Shown: piece by piece, positions 35,933 through 43,936 of the stretch
Position numbering within the stretch: the first letter of the stretch is position 1
How the letters are laid out: each line of letters begins with the position of its first letter
From: an uncultured Ruminiclostridium sp.
GTDB lineage: Bacteria; Bacillota; Clostridia; Oscillospirales; Acutalibacteraceae
Direction of reading: 5' to 3'
DNA: 64,000 nucleotides
Assembly (NCBI GenBank): GCA_902490005.1
Contig: CABUCM010000006.1
Coordinates: 1-64,000, forward strand
Position numbers and translations under genes: made by a program
Notes under the pieces: model-generated
Database searches by the model: none
What the model was told of the DNA's origin: nothing
Seen by the model: the letters and a program-made list of their open reading frames with translations, nothing else

Positions 35933-36664
35933 TTGAAAAATATCACGATATGGAACGAGTTCCGCCACGAGAAAATAAACGAAAAGGTGGCGGCGGTTTA
36001 TCCTAAGGGGATTCACGGGGCCCTGGCGGAGTTTATCGCCGAGAATCCAGAATACCAAGTGCGCACCGCGACCCTGGATGAGCCTGAGTCGGGGTTGACC
36101 CAGGAGGTACTGGACAGCACCGACGTTTTGATCTGGTGGGGCCATAAGGCCCACGATGACCTGCCCGATGAGATCGCCCGGCGGGTTCATCAGCGAGTGC
36201 TGGAGGGTATGGGATTTATCGCCCTGCACTCCTCCCACTTATCCAAACCCTTTAAGTTACTGATGGGCACCAGCTGTACCCTAAAGTGGCGGAAATCCGG
36301 GGAAAAGGAGCGGCTTTGGAACTTGGCTCCCAGCCACCCCATCACCCAGGGCATTGGAGAATACTTCGAGCTGGAGCACACGGAAATGTACGGCGAGCGC
36401 TTCGATATCCCGGAACCGGACCAAACCCTGTTCCTGTCCTGGTTCCCGGGAGGAGAGGTGTTCCGCAGCGGATGCGTGTGGAACCGGGGTAACGGCAGGG
36501 TGTTTTACTTCAAGCCCGGCCACGAGACCTTCCCGATCTATTATGACAAGAACATCCAGCGGGTGATCCGCAACGCTATCGCCTGGTGTATGCCCACGGT
36601 GAATATCAAGATCGAATGTCCCAACGTGGAGCCTTTAGAGCCCATTCAGCAGATCGACTGCTGA
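35933..36664 (+). CDS. ThuA-like protein (trehalose-utilisation family)
   Basis: 243 aa from TTG 35933, with AAAGGAG 8-13 nt upstream. GATase1-like fold; signatures VLIWWGHKAHDDLP, GMGFIALHSSHLSKPF, HPITQGI and GRVFYFKPGHETFP are typical of ThuA. In rhizobia ThuA works with the Gfo/Idh/MocA enzyme ThuB in 3-ketotrehalose metabolism. Here it lies between two Gfo/Idh/MocA genes, supporting a keto-sugar pathway (inference). Confidence 0.9.
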   Translation: MKNITIWNEFRHEKINEKVAAVYPKGIHGALAEFIAENPEYQVRTATLDEPESGLTQEVLDSTDVLIWWGHKAHDDLPDEIARRVHQRVLEGMGFIALHSSHLSKPFKLLMGTSCTLKWRKSGEKERLWNLAPSHPITQGIGEYFELEHTEMYGERFDIPEPDQTLFLSWFPGGEVFRSGCVWNRGNGRVFYFKPGHETFPIYYDKNIQRVIRNAIAWCMPTVNIKIECPNVEPLEPIQQIDC

Positions 36665-36831
36665 ATACTTCCAGGCGGGAAGAAAACGGAGTACAAGTTT
36701 TGGGGATCCAAAGCCAAAGGCGTACCGGGGGCTGGAAGGGACCGGCCTCCGGTACGGTGCCGCCGCTGCACAAGCTTTCGCCGTTTTTGCAGCCGAGGAA
36801 CACAAATGCACCAGAGAAAAGGAGCATGGCC

Positions 36832-37869
36832 ATGAAGATAAAAAGGCAGGTATTAAGAGAATTTTCAGCACCCTACGCGGTGAATATCCATAGGATCGGC
36901 GGCCGGGAGAAGGTGGTTTTCGCGGCGGAGCTGGACAGCCTGTGCGTAGGCGTCTGGGCGGACACTCTGGAGCAGGAGGCCCTGTGGGAAGGCCAAGGCG
37001 GCACCATGAACACCTTCCAGCTCAATGAAAAGGGAGACTTTTTGGCGATCCAGCGGTTTTACCGGGGCTTTCAGTGCCGGGATGCCTGCATTGTCAAGGC
37101 GGAGAAACAGGAAAATCAATGGAAGCAGACCAAAATCGCGGACCTGCCCTTTTGCCACCGCATGTGTGTGGTGGAAATCGAGGGCGTTCCCCACATGGTG
37201 TGCTGCGTTTTGTGTGAGGATAAGGAAAATACCGAAGACTGGTCCCAGCCGGGCCGTGTGGTGGTGTCGAAAATTCCCCGGCAGGCGGGGGAACAGGTTT
37301 CCTTTACCACGATTGTGGAGGGAATCCATAAAAATCATGGTATTTTCCAGGGCACGCTGGACGGTAAAAACACGATTCTGGTTACCGGCCAGGAAGGAAT
37401 TTTCCAGCTTGAAATCCCGGCGGGTTTGGACGATCCCTGGAGCTATACTAAGCTGATGGATCAGGAAACCAGCGACTGCACCGTTCTGGACGTGGATGAG
37501 GATGGGGAGGACGAAATCATCGCCATTGAAAAATTCCACGGCAACCGGGTGGTGGTCTATAAAAGACAAGCAGGGATATGGAAGCAGGTATATACCTATC
37601 CGGTGGAATTTGGCCACGCTATTTGGAGCGGCACGATTTTTTCCAGGCCCGCCTTCTTAATCGGCTACCGGGCCGCCAACGCGGCGCTGCTGCTGTTCCG
37701 GTTGAAGGAGAAGCGAGAAGGCCGGTGGCTGATGGAGATCACCGTACTGGATGAGCACGAAAGCCCCGCTAACGCCGCGGTGGTACATCAAGAGGGCAAA
37801 GAGATGATTTTCAGCAGCTCGTGCGGCAGAGACCGCATTATGCTTTACGAGTTGACACAGGGAGACTAG
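36832..37869 (+). CDS. FG-GAP/VCBS-like beta-propeller protein of unknown function
   Basis: 345 aa from ATG 36832, 7 nt after AAAAGGAG; an ATG at 36826 is an alternative. Repeating beta-strand pattern along the whole length, with one clear metal-loop-like stretch VLDVDEDGEDEIIAIEKF as in FG-GAP repeats. No signal peptide or membrane segment, so cytoplasmic, unlike most FG-GAP proteins. Located between ThuA and a Gfo/Idh/MocA enzyme in the second ABC operon. It could be a lyase-like propeller or an accessory protein; I do not recognise a named family. Confidence 0.65.
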   Translation: MKIKRQVLREFSAPYAVNIHRIGGREKVVFAAELDSLCVGVWADTLEQEALWEGQGGTMNTFQLNEKGDFLAIQRFYRGFQCRDACIVKAEKQENQWKQTKIADLPFCHRMCVVEIEGVPHMVCCVLCEDKENTEDWSQPGRVVVSKIPRQAGEQVSFTTIVEGIHKNHGIFQGTLDGKNTILVTGQEGIFQLEIPAGLDDPWSYTKLMDQETSDCTVLDVDEDGEDEIIAIEKFHGNRVVVYKRQAGIWKQVYTYPVEFGHAIWSGTIFSRPAFLIGYRAANAALLLFRLKEKREGRWLMEITVLDEHESPANAAVVHQEGKEMIFSSSCGRDRIMLYELTQGD

Positions 37870-37911
37870 GAATAGAGTCCTTGAAACTACATAAAAGGAT
37901 GGAACGGCAAC

Positions 37912-38964
37912 ATGATCAACATTGGAATTATAGGCTGCGGGAAAATCACGCAGGTGAGGCATCTTCCGGAATACGCGGAAAACTCCCAGGCGCATTTGAC
38001 CGGCCTTTACGATATCAATCAGGACCGGGCACAGGAGCTGGTGAAAAGATACGGCGGAAAGGCGTATGCAAGCATCGATGAAATGCTAGGCGATCCTGAA
38101 ATCGACGCGGTTTCGGTGTGTACCGCCAATAACTCTCACGCAAAGATCACGATTCAGGCCCTGAACGCGGGAAAACACGTATTATGCGAAAAGCCTATGG
38201 CCACCAATCTGGAGGACTGCGAAGCGATGGTGGCGGCGGCAAAGAAAAACGGGAAATATTTGATGATCGGTCACAACCAGCGTTTAGCAGAGGCCCATGT
38301 TCTGGCGAAAAAATTGGTGAGCGAGGGCCTTATCGGCCATATTCTTACGTTTCGCACCTCGTTTGGCCACAGCGGGCCGGAAACCTGGTCCGTTGATCCC
38401 GGAAAGAGCGTTTGGTTTTTTGATAAAAAGCAGGCGTTTATGGGAGCGATGGGGGATATGGGAATCCACAAAACGGACTTGATTCAATATTTGACCGGGC
38501 AAAGGGTGGTAAAGACCACCGCCCGGCTGGTCACTCTGGATAAGCGGGATGCCGGCGGCAATCTTATCGGGGTGGATGACAACGCCTTCTGTATTTACGA
38601 GATGTCCGGCGGTACCGTAGGGGCAATGACCGCCTCTTGGACCCATTATGGAGAAGAGGATAATTCTACGGTATTGTTCGGCACCGAAGGGAAAATGAGG
38701 ATTTATGACGATCCGGATCACGCGATTGTGGTAAAGCTCAATAACGGTCAGAAGATTTGTTATGATGTGGGACAGATTCAGACCAACAGCAATCAGACCA
38801 AATCAGGGGTGATCGACCTTTGGATCGACTGCCTGGTGAACCATAGGGAGCCGGAGATTTCCGGTGAAGAGGCTTTGCACGCCATGCGGGCAGTATTCGC
38901 TTCTCTGGAATCCTCGGAAAAAGGCGAGACGATTGAGATCAGAGGGGAGAAGGCGTTGTCGTGA
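37912..38964 (+). CDS. Gfo/Idh/MocA-family NAD(P)-dependent oxidoreductase
   Basis: 350 aa with the canonical features: INIGIIGCGKITQVRHLPEY dinucleotide loop, HVLCEKPMATN with catalytic-region Lys, GAMGDMGIHKTDLIQYL with the conserved Asp/His. Starts at ATG 37912 after GGAACGG and overlaps the following gene by 4 bp. Likely oxidises a sugar hydroxyl (often C3) with NAD, feeding the TIM-barrel enzyme encoded next. Confidence 0.93.
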   Translation: MINIGIIGCGKITQVRHLPEYAENSQAHLTGLYDINQDRAQELVKRYGGKAYASIDEMLGDPEIDAVSVCTANNSHAKITIQALNAGKHVLCEKPMATNLEDCEAMVAAAKKNGKYLMIGHNQRLAEAHVLAKKLVSEGLIGHILTFRTSFGHSGPETWSVDPGKSVWFFDKKQAFMGAMGDMGIHKTDLIQYLTGQRVVKTTARLVTLDKRDAGGNLIGVDDNAFCIYEMSGGTVGAMTASWTHYGEEDNSTVLFGTEGKMRIYDDPDHAIVVKLNNGQKICYDVGQIQTNSNQTKSGVIDLWIDCLVNHREPEISGEEALHAMRAVFASLESSEKGETIEIRGEKALS

Positions 38965-39881
38965 AACTAGGGATTTTAACATCAATTTTAGATGGCTGGA
39001 CTTTTTACGAGGCTCTGGAAATCGCCCGGGAGATGGGCTTTGCCTGTATGGAGGTGGCCTGCTGGCCAAAAGGGGAGGCGGAACGCCGGTACGCCGGGGT
39101 GAGCCATCTGGATGTGGATAGAGTGCTTGCCGACAGCGCTTATGCGGAGGCTATTTTAGCTGGCTGCCGGGAAAAGGGAATCTCCATTTCCGCACTGGCC
39201 TTTTATCCCAACACCATGGATCCGGACCCGGCCAAACGAGAAGAAAATATATCCCATTTAAAAAAAGTAATTCAGGCCAGCAGCCGCCTTGGGGTGAACC
39301 TGGTGACTACCTTTATCGGTAGGGATCAAACCAAGAGCGTGGAAGAAAACCTAAAGATTTTTGGGGAAATCTGGCCTGGGATCATCCGTTTTGCGGAAGA
39401 ATGGGATGTAAAAATCGCGATTGAGAACTGTCCCATGCTTTTCGGCAGGGATCAATGGCCCGGCGGGCAGAATCTGATGGCCACTCCCGCGCTTTGGCGG
39501 CAAATGTTCCAAATGATCCCCAGCCCTTGCTTCGGACTGAATTTTGACCCCAGCCACTTTGTCTGGCAGCAGATGGATTATATCCAGCCGCTGTATGAAT
39601 TTAAGGACCGGCTGTTCCATGTCCATTGCAAGGATATCAAGGTGTATCCGGAACGATTGTCCCAATGCGGCGTCATGGCGTACCCCTTGGAATATATGGC
39701 GCCCAAGCTTCCCGGGCTGGGCGATGTGGACTGGAGCCGCTGGTTTTCAGCGCTGTATGATATCGGCTATCAGGGCGGCGTATGTATTGAGGTGGAGGAC
39801 CGGGCGTTTGAATCCAGCAGGGAAAGTATTTTGGATTCCATCCGGCTGTCAAAACGTTATTTAAACCAATTTATTGTGTAA
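38961..39881 (+). CDS. Sugar phosphate isomerase/epimerase-like TIM-barrel protein
   Basis: 306 aa, xylose-isomerase-like barrel. Metal ligands typical of the family can be seen: Glu in KIAIENCPM, Asp/His in GLNFDPSHFVW, His in LFHVHCKDIK, Glu in GVCIEVEDRAF. The GTG start at 38961 overlaps the oxidoreductase stop (coupled translation). Family members isomerise keto-sugars, and DgpC-type relatives cleave C-glycosides after C3 oxidation; which applies here cannot be decided by eye. Last gene of the operon. Confidence 0.9.
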   Translation: MKLGILTSILDGWTFYEALEIAREMGFACMEVACWPKGEAERRYAGVSHLDVDRVLADSAYAEAILAGCREKGISISALAFYPNTMDPDPAKREENISHLKKVIQASSRLGVNLVTTFIGRDQTKSVEENLKIFGEIWPGIIRFAEEWDVKIAIENCPMLFGRDQWPGGQNLMATPALWRQMFQMIPSPCFGLNFDPSHFVWQQMDYIQPLYEFKDRLFHVHCKDIKVYPERLSQCGVMAYPLEYMAPKLPGLGDVDWSRWFSALYDIGYQGGVCIEVEDRAFESSRESILDSIRLSKRYLNQFIV

Positions 39882-40059
39882 AAAACAGTATATCAGCGAT
39901 TATCAGCGGGAAACGCCTTGCGACGCGATTGCAAGGGAAAGGCGCAGGATAGAACAGGTTGGAGAATCAACATGGAATCACGCCATGTGGTCCTGCGTTT
40001 AGTGCTTTACAGACCAAAAGCCAAAGTTTACAGTAAGACCTTTTCATCATTCCTCCTGG

Positions 40060-40100
40060 ATTGAGTCTGGGCGCACAACGCGTTCCAGGCTCAATTTTTT
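40060..40100 (+). terminator. Rho-independent terminator of the second ABC operon
   Basis: ATTGAGTCTGG (40060-40070) pairs with CCAGGCTCAAT (40085-40095, one G-T pair) and is followed by TTTTT. The rest of 39882-40328 shows no gene. Confidence 0.8.
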
Positions 40101-40328
40101 ACGCGCTTGCGTTTATATGGATTTTGGAAAATGCGGACGGACACACACAGAAACAAAAAATTAGATAAGGCCGTAAATTTTACAATAAAAATTTATTTTG
40201 ACACCAAAGATTAAATTAACCGGATTATACTTAGTTTTATACCGGTTGTATTTCTTTATTCCGCAAAGGTTTTCAGTGCCGAAAGGGCCTATTTTTGTGG
40301 GAGATAATGTGAAAGCTTTAAAACCATA

Positions 40329-40357
40329 TTGACAATCGGGCTGTGAATCGGTAAGAT
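40329..40357 (+). promoter_or_regulatory. Predicted promoter of the third lacI-type gene
   Basis: TTGACA (40329-40334), 17-bp spacer, TAAGAT (40352-40357); the operator at 40372-40389 begins about 8 bp after the expected start. Confidence 0.6.
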
Positions 40358-40371
40358 TATGAATAGCAGAA

Positions 40372-40389
40372 TGTGACATCAATCTCACA
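40372..40389. promoter_or_regulatory. LacI operator, copy 1 (autoregulatory site)
   Basis: TGTGACATCAATCTCACA, an inverted repeat sharing TGTGACATC and CACA with the site at 41654-41671. Position in the leader of the regulator gene suggests autoregulation. Confidence 0.65.
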
Positions 40390-40415
40390 ATTTTATGATT
40401 TTAGGATGGGTTATT

Positions 40416-41423
40416 ATGAGCACGATATATGATATTGCAAAAAAAACAGGGTATTCCCCGTCCACAGTGGCCCGGGCGTTGAACGGCCGCGGATTCTGCA
40501 GTGAAAAAGCAAAACAGGCCATCACGGCTGCCGCCGAAGAGATGCAGTATTCTCCCGTTCAAGCGGCCAAATCGCTGAAAAGTAAGATTACTCAAAAGGT
40601 TTTGCTGTGTATTCCCGATATTTTCAACCCCTACTATTTCCCGATGATCCGCGGCGTGAGCGACGTGTTGGAACAATATGGATATTATACGATACTTGTT
40701 TACAGCGAGCATAACGTGCAGAAAGAGATTCAATTTGTAAAGGCGTTAAAGGAACATTTTGCAGACGGGGCCATTATTATTTCATTCGATTTCAGCGATA
40801 AGCTGATCGAAGAAATTAGAAAGTGTCCTGTGCCTATCGTTCTGACGAACCAGTATGATTCTATCAACGGAACGGATAATTTTGACTGCGTATATGTAGA
40901 CCATACCAAAGCCGTTTATTTGGCAACCATGCATGTCTTGCAGAAAGGGCACCGCAATATCGCTTTTTTAGGCGGCCCCTTAAAAGAACAAACCAGTTTA
41001 GAACGGCTGGAAGGCTATCGGTTAGCCCTGAAAGACCAGGGTATGCCATTCAATGATAAAATGATTATTCAGTCCGACTTTTCTTTAGAGGGCGGATATC
41101 AGGCGTTTGAAGCCTTTATGAAAACGAAAAGGGATGTCACCGCGGTGGTAGCCTGCAATGACCTGATGGGCGTGGGCTGCTTGAACTATTGCCAGGAGCG
41201 TGGCTTTGCGGTACCCCAGGATATTTCGATTATTACGCTGGATAACACGGATTACTGTCTTTGCACCCACCCTAGGCTGACTTCTATTAACATGATGCAG
41301 AATCAGATCGGCGAGCTTGCGGCGCAGATTGTAATGGAGCGCATCCAAAACGGGACAGATTATAGAAAAATTATCCGGTTGGATCCTCTTTTGGTGGAAC
41401 GGGATTCTGTAATTGCCTTATGA
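40416..41423 (+). CDS. LacI-family transcriptional regulator
   Basis: 335 aa from ATG 40416, with AGGATGGG before it; an in-frame ATG at 40395 is less likely. Helix-turn-helix STIYDIAKKTGYSPSTVARA (~2-21) and hinge, then a ligand domain (VLLCIPDIFNPYYFPMIRGV, ISIITLDNTDYCLCTHPRLT). It is transcribed toward the operon at 41691-48221 and is its probable repressor: near-identical palindromes lie before its own gene and twice in the operon leader. Effector unknown, probably a product of the glycan taken up. Confidence 0.95.
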   Translation: MSTIYDIAKKTGYSPSTVARALNGRGFCSEKAKQAITAAAEEMQYSPVQAAKSLKSKITQKVLLCIPDIFNPYYFPMIRGVSDVLEQYGYYTILVYSEHNVQKEIQFVKALKEHFADGAIIISFDFSDKLIEEIRKCPVPIVLTNQYDSINGTDNFDCVYVDHTKAVYLATMHVLQKGHRNIAFLGGPLKEQTSLERLEGYRLALKDQGMPFNDKMIIQSDFSLEGGYQAFEAFMKTKRDVTAVVACNDLMGVGCLNYCQERGFAVPQDISIITLDNTDYCLCTHPRLTSINMMQNQIGELAAQIVMERIQNGTDYRKIIRLDPLLVERDSVIAL

Positions 41424-41537
41424 TTCATTTTTGCGGCGTTTGTGAGAACGATGTCATATTGAAGAAGAATTTCCAGCTTTTTGGGTGAGGATATAGTTGG
41501 AAAATGACAGCAATCAATAATATTTGATGAAAAAGTA

Positions 41538-41566
41538 TTGACAAAAATAATAATTATGTCTATACT
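41538..41566 (+). promoter_or_regulatory. Consensus-like SigA promoter of the third sugar operon
   Basis: TTGACA (41538-41543), 17-bp spacer, TATACT (41561-41566). The start site should be near 41574, upstream of two operators. Confidence 0.75.
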
Positions 41567-41600
41567 GAGGGTGTGTTAATTCAAAACAATGTTTATTTGT

Positions 41601-41647
41601 CCCAGAAAATGACATCGGTGCCATAAAGTTTCCTGGGTTATTTTTTG
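41601..41647 (+). terminator. Terminator-like leader hairpin enclosing an operator
   Basis: CCCAGAAA (41601-41608) can pair with TTTCCTGGG (41629-41637, one bulged C), followed by TTATTTTTT. The loop holds operator copy 2. It may end transcripts early or be a weak structure only. Confidence 0.4.
41608..41625. promoter_or_regulatory. LacI operator, copy 2
   Basis: Core TGACATCGGTGCCA at 41610-41623, matching copy 3 (TGACATCGATGCCA) at 13 of 14 positions. About 35 bp after the predicted transcription start. Confidence 0.65.
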
Positions 41648-41653
41648 GTTAAA

Positions 41654-41671
41654 TGTGACATCGATGCCACA
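41654..41671. promoter_or_regulatory. LacI operator, copy 3, next to the ribosome site
   Basis: TGTGACATCGATGCCACA, almost a perfect palindrome centred on ATCGAT, ending just before AGGAGGAG. Binding here would act as a roadblock to elongating polymerase rather than blocking promoter access. Confidence 0.75.
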
Positions 41672-41690
41672 AAGTCAGGAGGAGTTCGCT

Positions 41691-43877
41691 ATGAAATTAT
41701 CGAATGCCCGGATCGAAATAGAATTTTGTGACCAAAGCGGCGCTATGCGGAGATTGCTGGATAAAAAAACGGGGCAGGCATATTTTAATAATTCAAACCA
41801 ATTGGCTTTCCGGCTGGAATTAAGCGAAAATTTTTACCAGGAGTCCTTTGAGGAATTTTCCTGGCGTCAAAACGGAGACGGGCTTTTGCTTTGCTGGAAA
41901 ATCAATCAGGAAATCGATGTGCGCGCCGCGGTCCAGCTTTTGGAAAAGGGCTGCCGTTTTACGGCGTCGGTGGAAAACCGGGGCGAATCCGTTGTGTGCA
42001 GCCTGGAATATCCTTTGCTTGACGGGTTGGTCCGTTTGGCGGAAGACGGTTCCGACAGCTTAGCCCATTCTTATGCCACAGGGATATTGTGCCACGACCC
42101 TTTCCAGTGTTTTTCCAAAACAGGAAGCGGACTCAGGTATATGCCGTATCCTGAAGGGTTTTCCGGGGCGACGATGCAGTTTTTCTGCTATTACGCCCCT
42201 GGCGCCGGCGGCCTGCATTTCGCGGCCTATGATTCAAAGTACCATCAAAAGTGGCTGAATTTTTACCGGGCAGAAAACGGAATGCGGGTGAGTCAAATAT
42301 TCGGATATGAAGACATCGGCGCGGCGAAGGGGCCGAGCATGGAGTGGCCTTTTGAACTTCACCTGCTGGATGGCAACAGCGATTGGTATGAATCCGCTGA
42401 ACTGTATCGGCAGTGGGCGCTGAACCAGCCCTGGTGCCGGCAGGGAAGAATGCAGGATAAGAATCCCGACGAGAAAGCCGGCTGGCTGTTGGAAAAAACA
42501 GGCGCCGCTACCTTTGGCGTCAACGCAAAATATGACCGGAGCCAATGGCTGACACGGTACCGCCAGGATATCGGCACGCCGCTGTTCCATGTTTTAGGAC
42601 CGGACTGGGCCAAAGCGGGCCAGGACTATGTGGATCATTTGCCGGGTAAACTGGAAGAGTGGTTTCCCGCGGATTTTGCTCCGGAAAACCTAAAAACCAT
42701 TCAGGAAAATGGGGACAGGTTCGCCCCCTTTGAATTCGATTTTTTAACGCCGGCCACTGTGCTGGAGGATAAAACCATTGCAGGAAGCCTGCAAAAATGG
42801 CCTGACTCGCCAAAATCCACGGATCAATACCCGTTTTCCATGCTATGCCCGTTGTGCGATTACACCAAGAAAGTTCATGCAGAGAGAGATAGGCGGCTGG
42901 TGGAAGAATCGGATTGTGATTCCCTGTATTATGATATTTCCGCCAATAACATACTAAAAACCTGTATGGACCCTTCCCACGGGCATCCGGTCGGCGCGGG
43001 CCGGCAAATGACAGAGGCTTACCGGGAAATTTACCGTGAAACGAGACGGGCGGCCCAAACCCAGAAGGGAAGCTATGTGGCGATGGGCACGGAAATGATC
43101 AACGAAGTCTTTCTCGATTGTTTGGATTATTATCAGGCGCGGGCCTTTGCGCAGCCGTGTTCTTCCTTTGAAGTGTGGCCCTGCCACGATTTACTGGTTA
43201 AAGGCCAGGCGGAAATGATCCCCCTGTTTCAATATGTATACAGCGGTTACGGTCCCCTGAGGCTGGATGGCTGGGGAAAGCTGGTGGAAGAGGGCGGAGA
43301 TATCATTTTTCATACAATAGCCAAGACATACCTATGGGGCGGGCTTTTTGAAATCAACGCGGAATACAGCCCGATGGAAGACTTGGGCCAAGGGGAGAAT
43401 AGTCCGGAGGAACACTATTATCCCTTTACGCCGAGAGGATTCCGTTACAGCGGCAGAATGGCAAAATACCTGTCCCGCTTTGCAAAACTGCGGGTAAGCG
43501 AACTGGGGAGATTTTTACAATACGGCCGGATGAAAATGCCGCCCAAGGTGCGGAGCAGAAAAATCAAACGGAGCTGGTTCCAATATAACGGAAACGACAG
43601 CTCCATTGAACAAAACACCCGGGGCGTGATATCCCTGGATGCCGTTCTCAGCTCCTGTTGGGAGCTGGACGGTAAAACAGCGGTTTTTATGGCTAACACC
43701 ACAGGCTTTTCGCAGAAAGCAGCCGTGGAGTGGGGAGCATTGGAAGCAGGCGGCAAAAACTGTGTTGTTCGGGAATTTCGAGATGCAGAAGCAGAAACGG
43801 TGAAAAAGTTGGAAAAACTCCCAGATTCCATTGTGATGGAGCCGTGGCAGACCGCTATTTATCTCTTCGAGTCCTAA
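41691..43877 (+). CDS. DUF6259-type protein, probable glycoside hydrolase-like
   Basis: 728 aa from ATG 41691, after AGGAGGAG. N-terminal ~260 residues form a beta-sandwich-like region (ARIEIEFCDQSGAMRRLLDK), then a barrel with PLFHVLGPDWAKAGQDY, DSLYYDISANN (candidate catalytic Asp) and SHGHPVGAGRQMTEAYREIY. It resembles the DUF6259 protein at 9966-12035 in layout but is divergent in sequence. No signal peptide, so it acts in the cytoplasm. First gene of an operon with binding protein, two permeases and a GH172 enzyme, so it likely acts on the same imported glycan. Reaction unknown. Confidence 0.7.
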   Translation: MKLSNARIEIEFCDQSGAMRRLLDKKTGQAYFNNSNQLAFRLELSENFYQESFEEFSWRQNGDGLLLCWKINQEIDVRAAVQLLEKGCRFTASVENRGESVVCSLEYPLLDGLVRLAEDGSDSLAHSYATGILCHDPFQCFSKTGSGLRYMPYPEGFSGATMQFFCYYAPGAGGLHFAAYDSKYHQKWLNFYRAENGMRVSQIFGYEDIGAAKGPSMEWPFELHLLDGNSDWYESAELYRQWALNQPWCRQGRMQDKNPDEKAGWLLEKTGAATFGVNAKYDRSQWLTRYRQDIGTPLFHVLGPDWAKAGQDYVDHLPGKLEEWFPADFAPENLKTIQENGDRFAPFEFDFLTPATVLEDKTIAGSLQKWPDSPKSTDQYPFSMLCPLCDYTKKVHAERDRRLVEESDCDSLYYDISANNILKTCMDPSHGHPVGAGRQMTEAYREIYRETRRAAQTQKGSYVAMGTEMINEVFLDCLDYYQARAFAQPCSSFEVWPCHDLLVKGQAEMIPLFQYVYSGYGPLRLDGWGKLVEEGGDIIFHTIAKTYLWGGLFEINAEYSPMEDLGQGENSPEEHYYPFTPRGFRYSGRMAKYLSRFAKLRVSELGRFLQYGRMKMPPKVRSRKIKRSWFQYNGNDSSIEQNTRGVISLDAVLSSCWELDGKTAVFMANTTGFSQKAAVEWGALEAGGKNCVVREFRDAEAETVKKLEKLPDSIVMEPWQTAIYLFES

Positions 43878-43936
43878 TGGTTCCTGTACCTGTGTCAGGT
43901 ATGAAAATAAAGCAGTATTAATTAGGAGGTTTTGTT

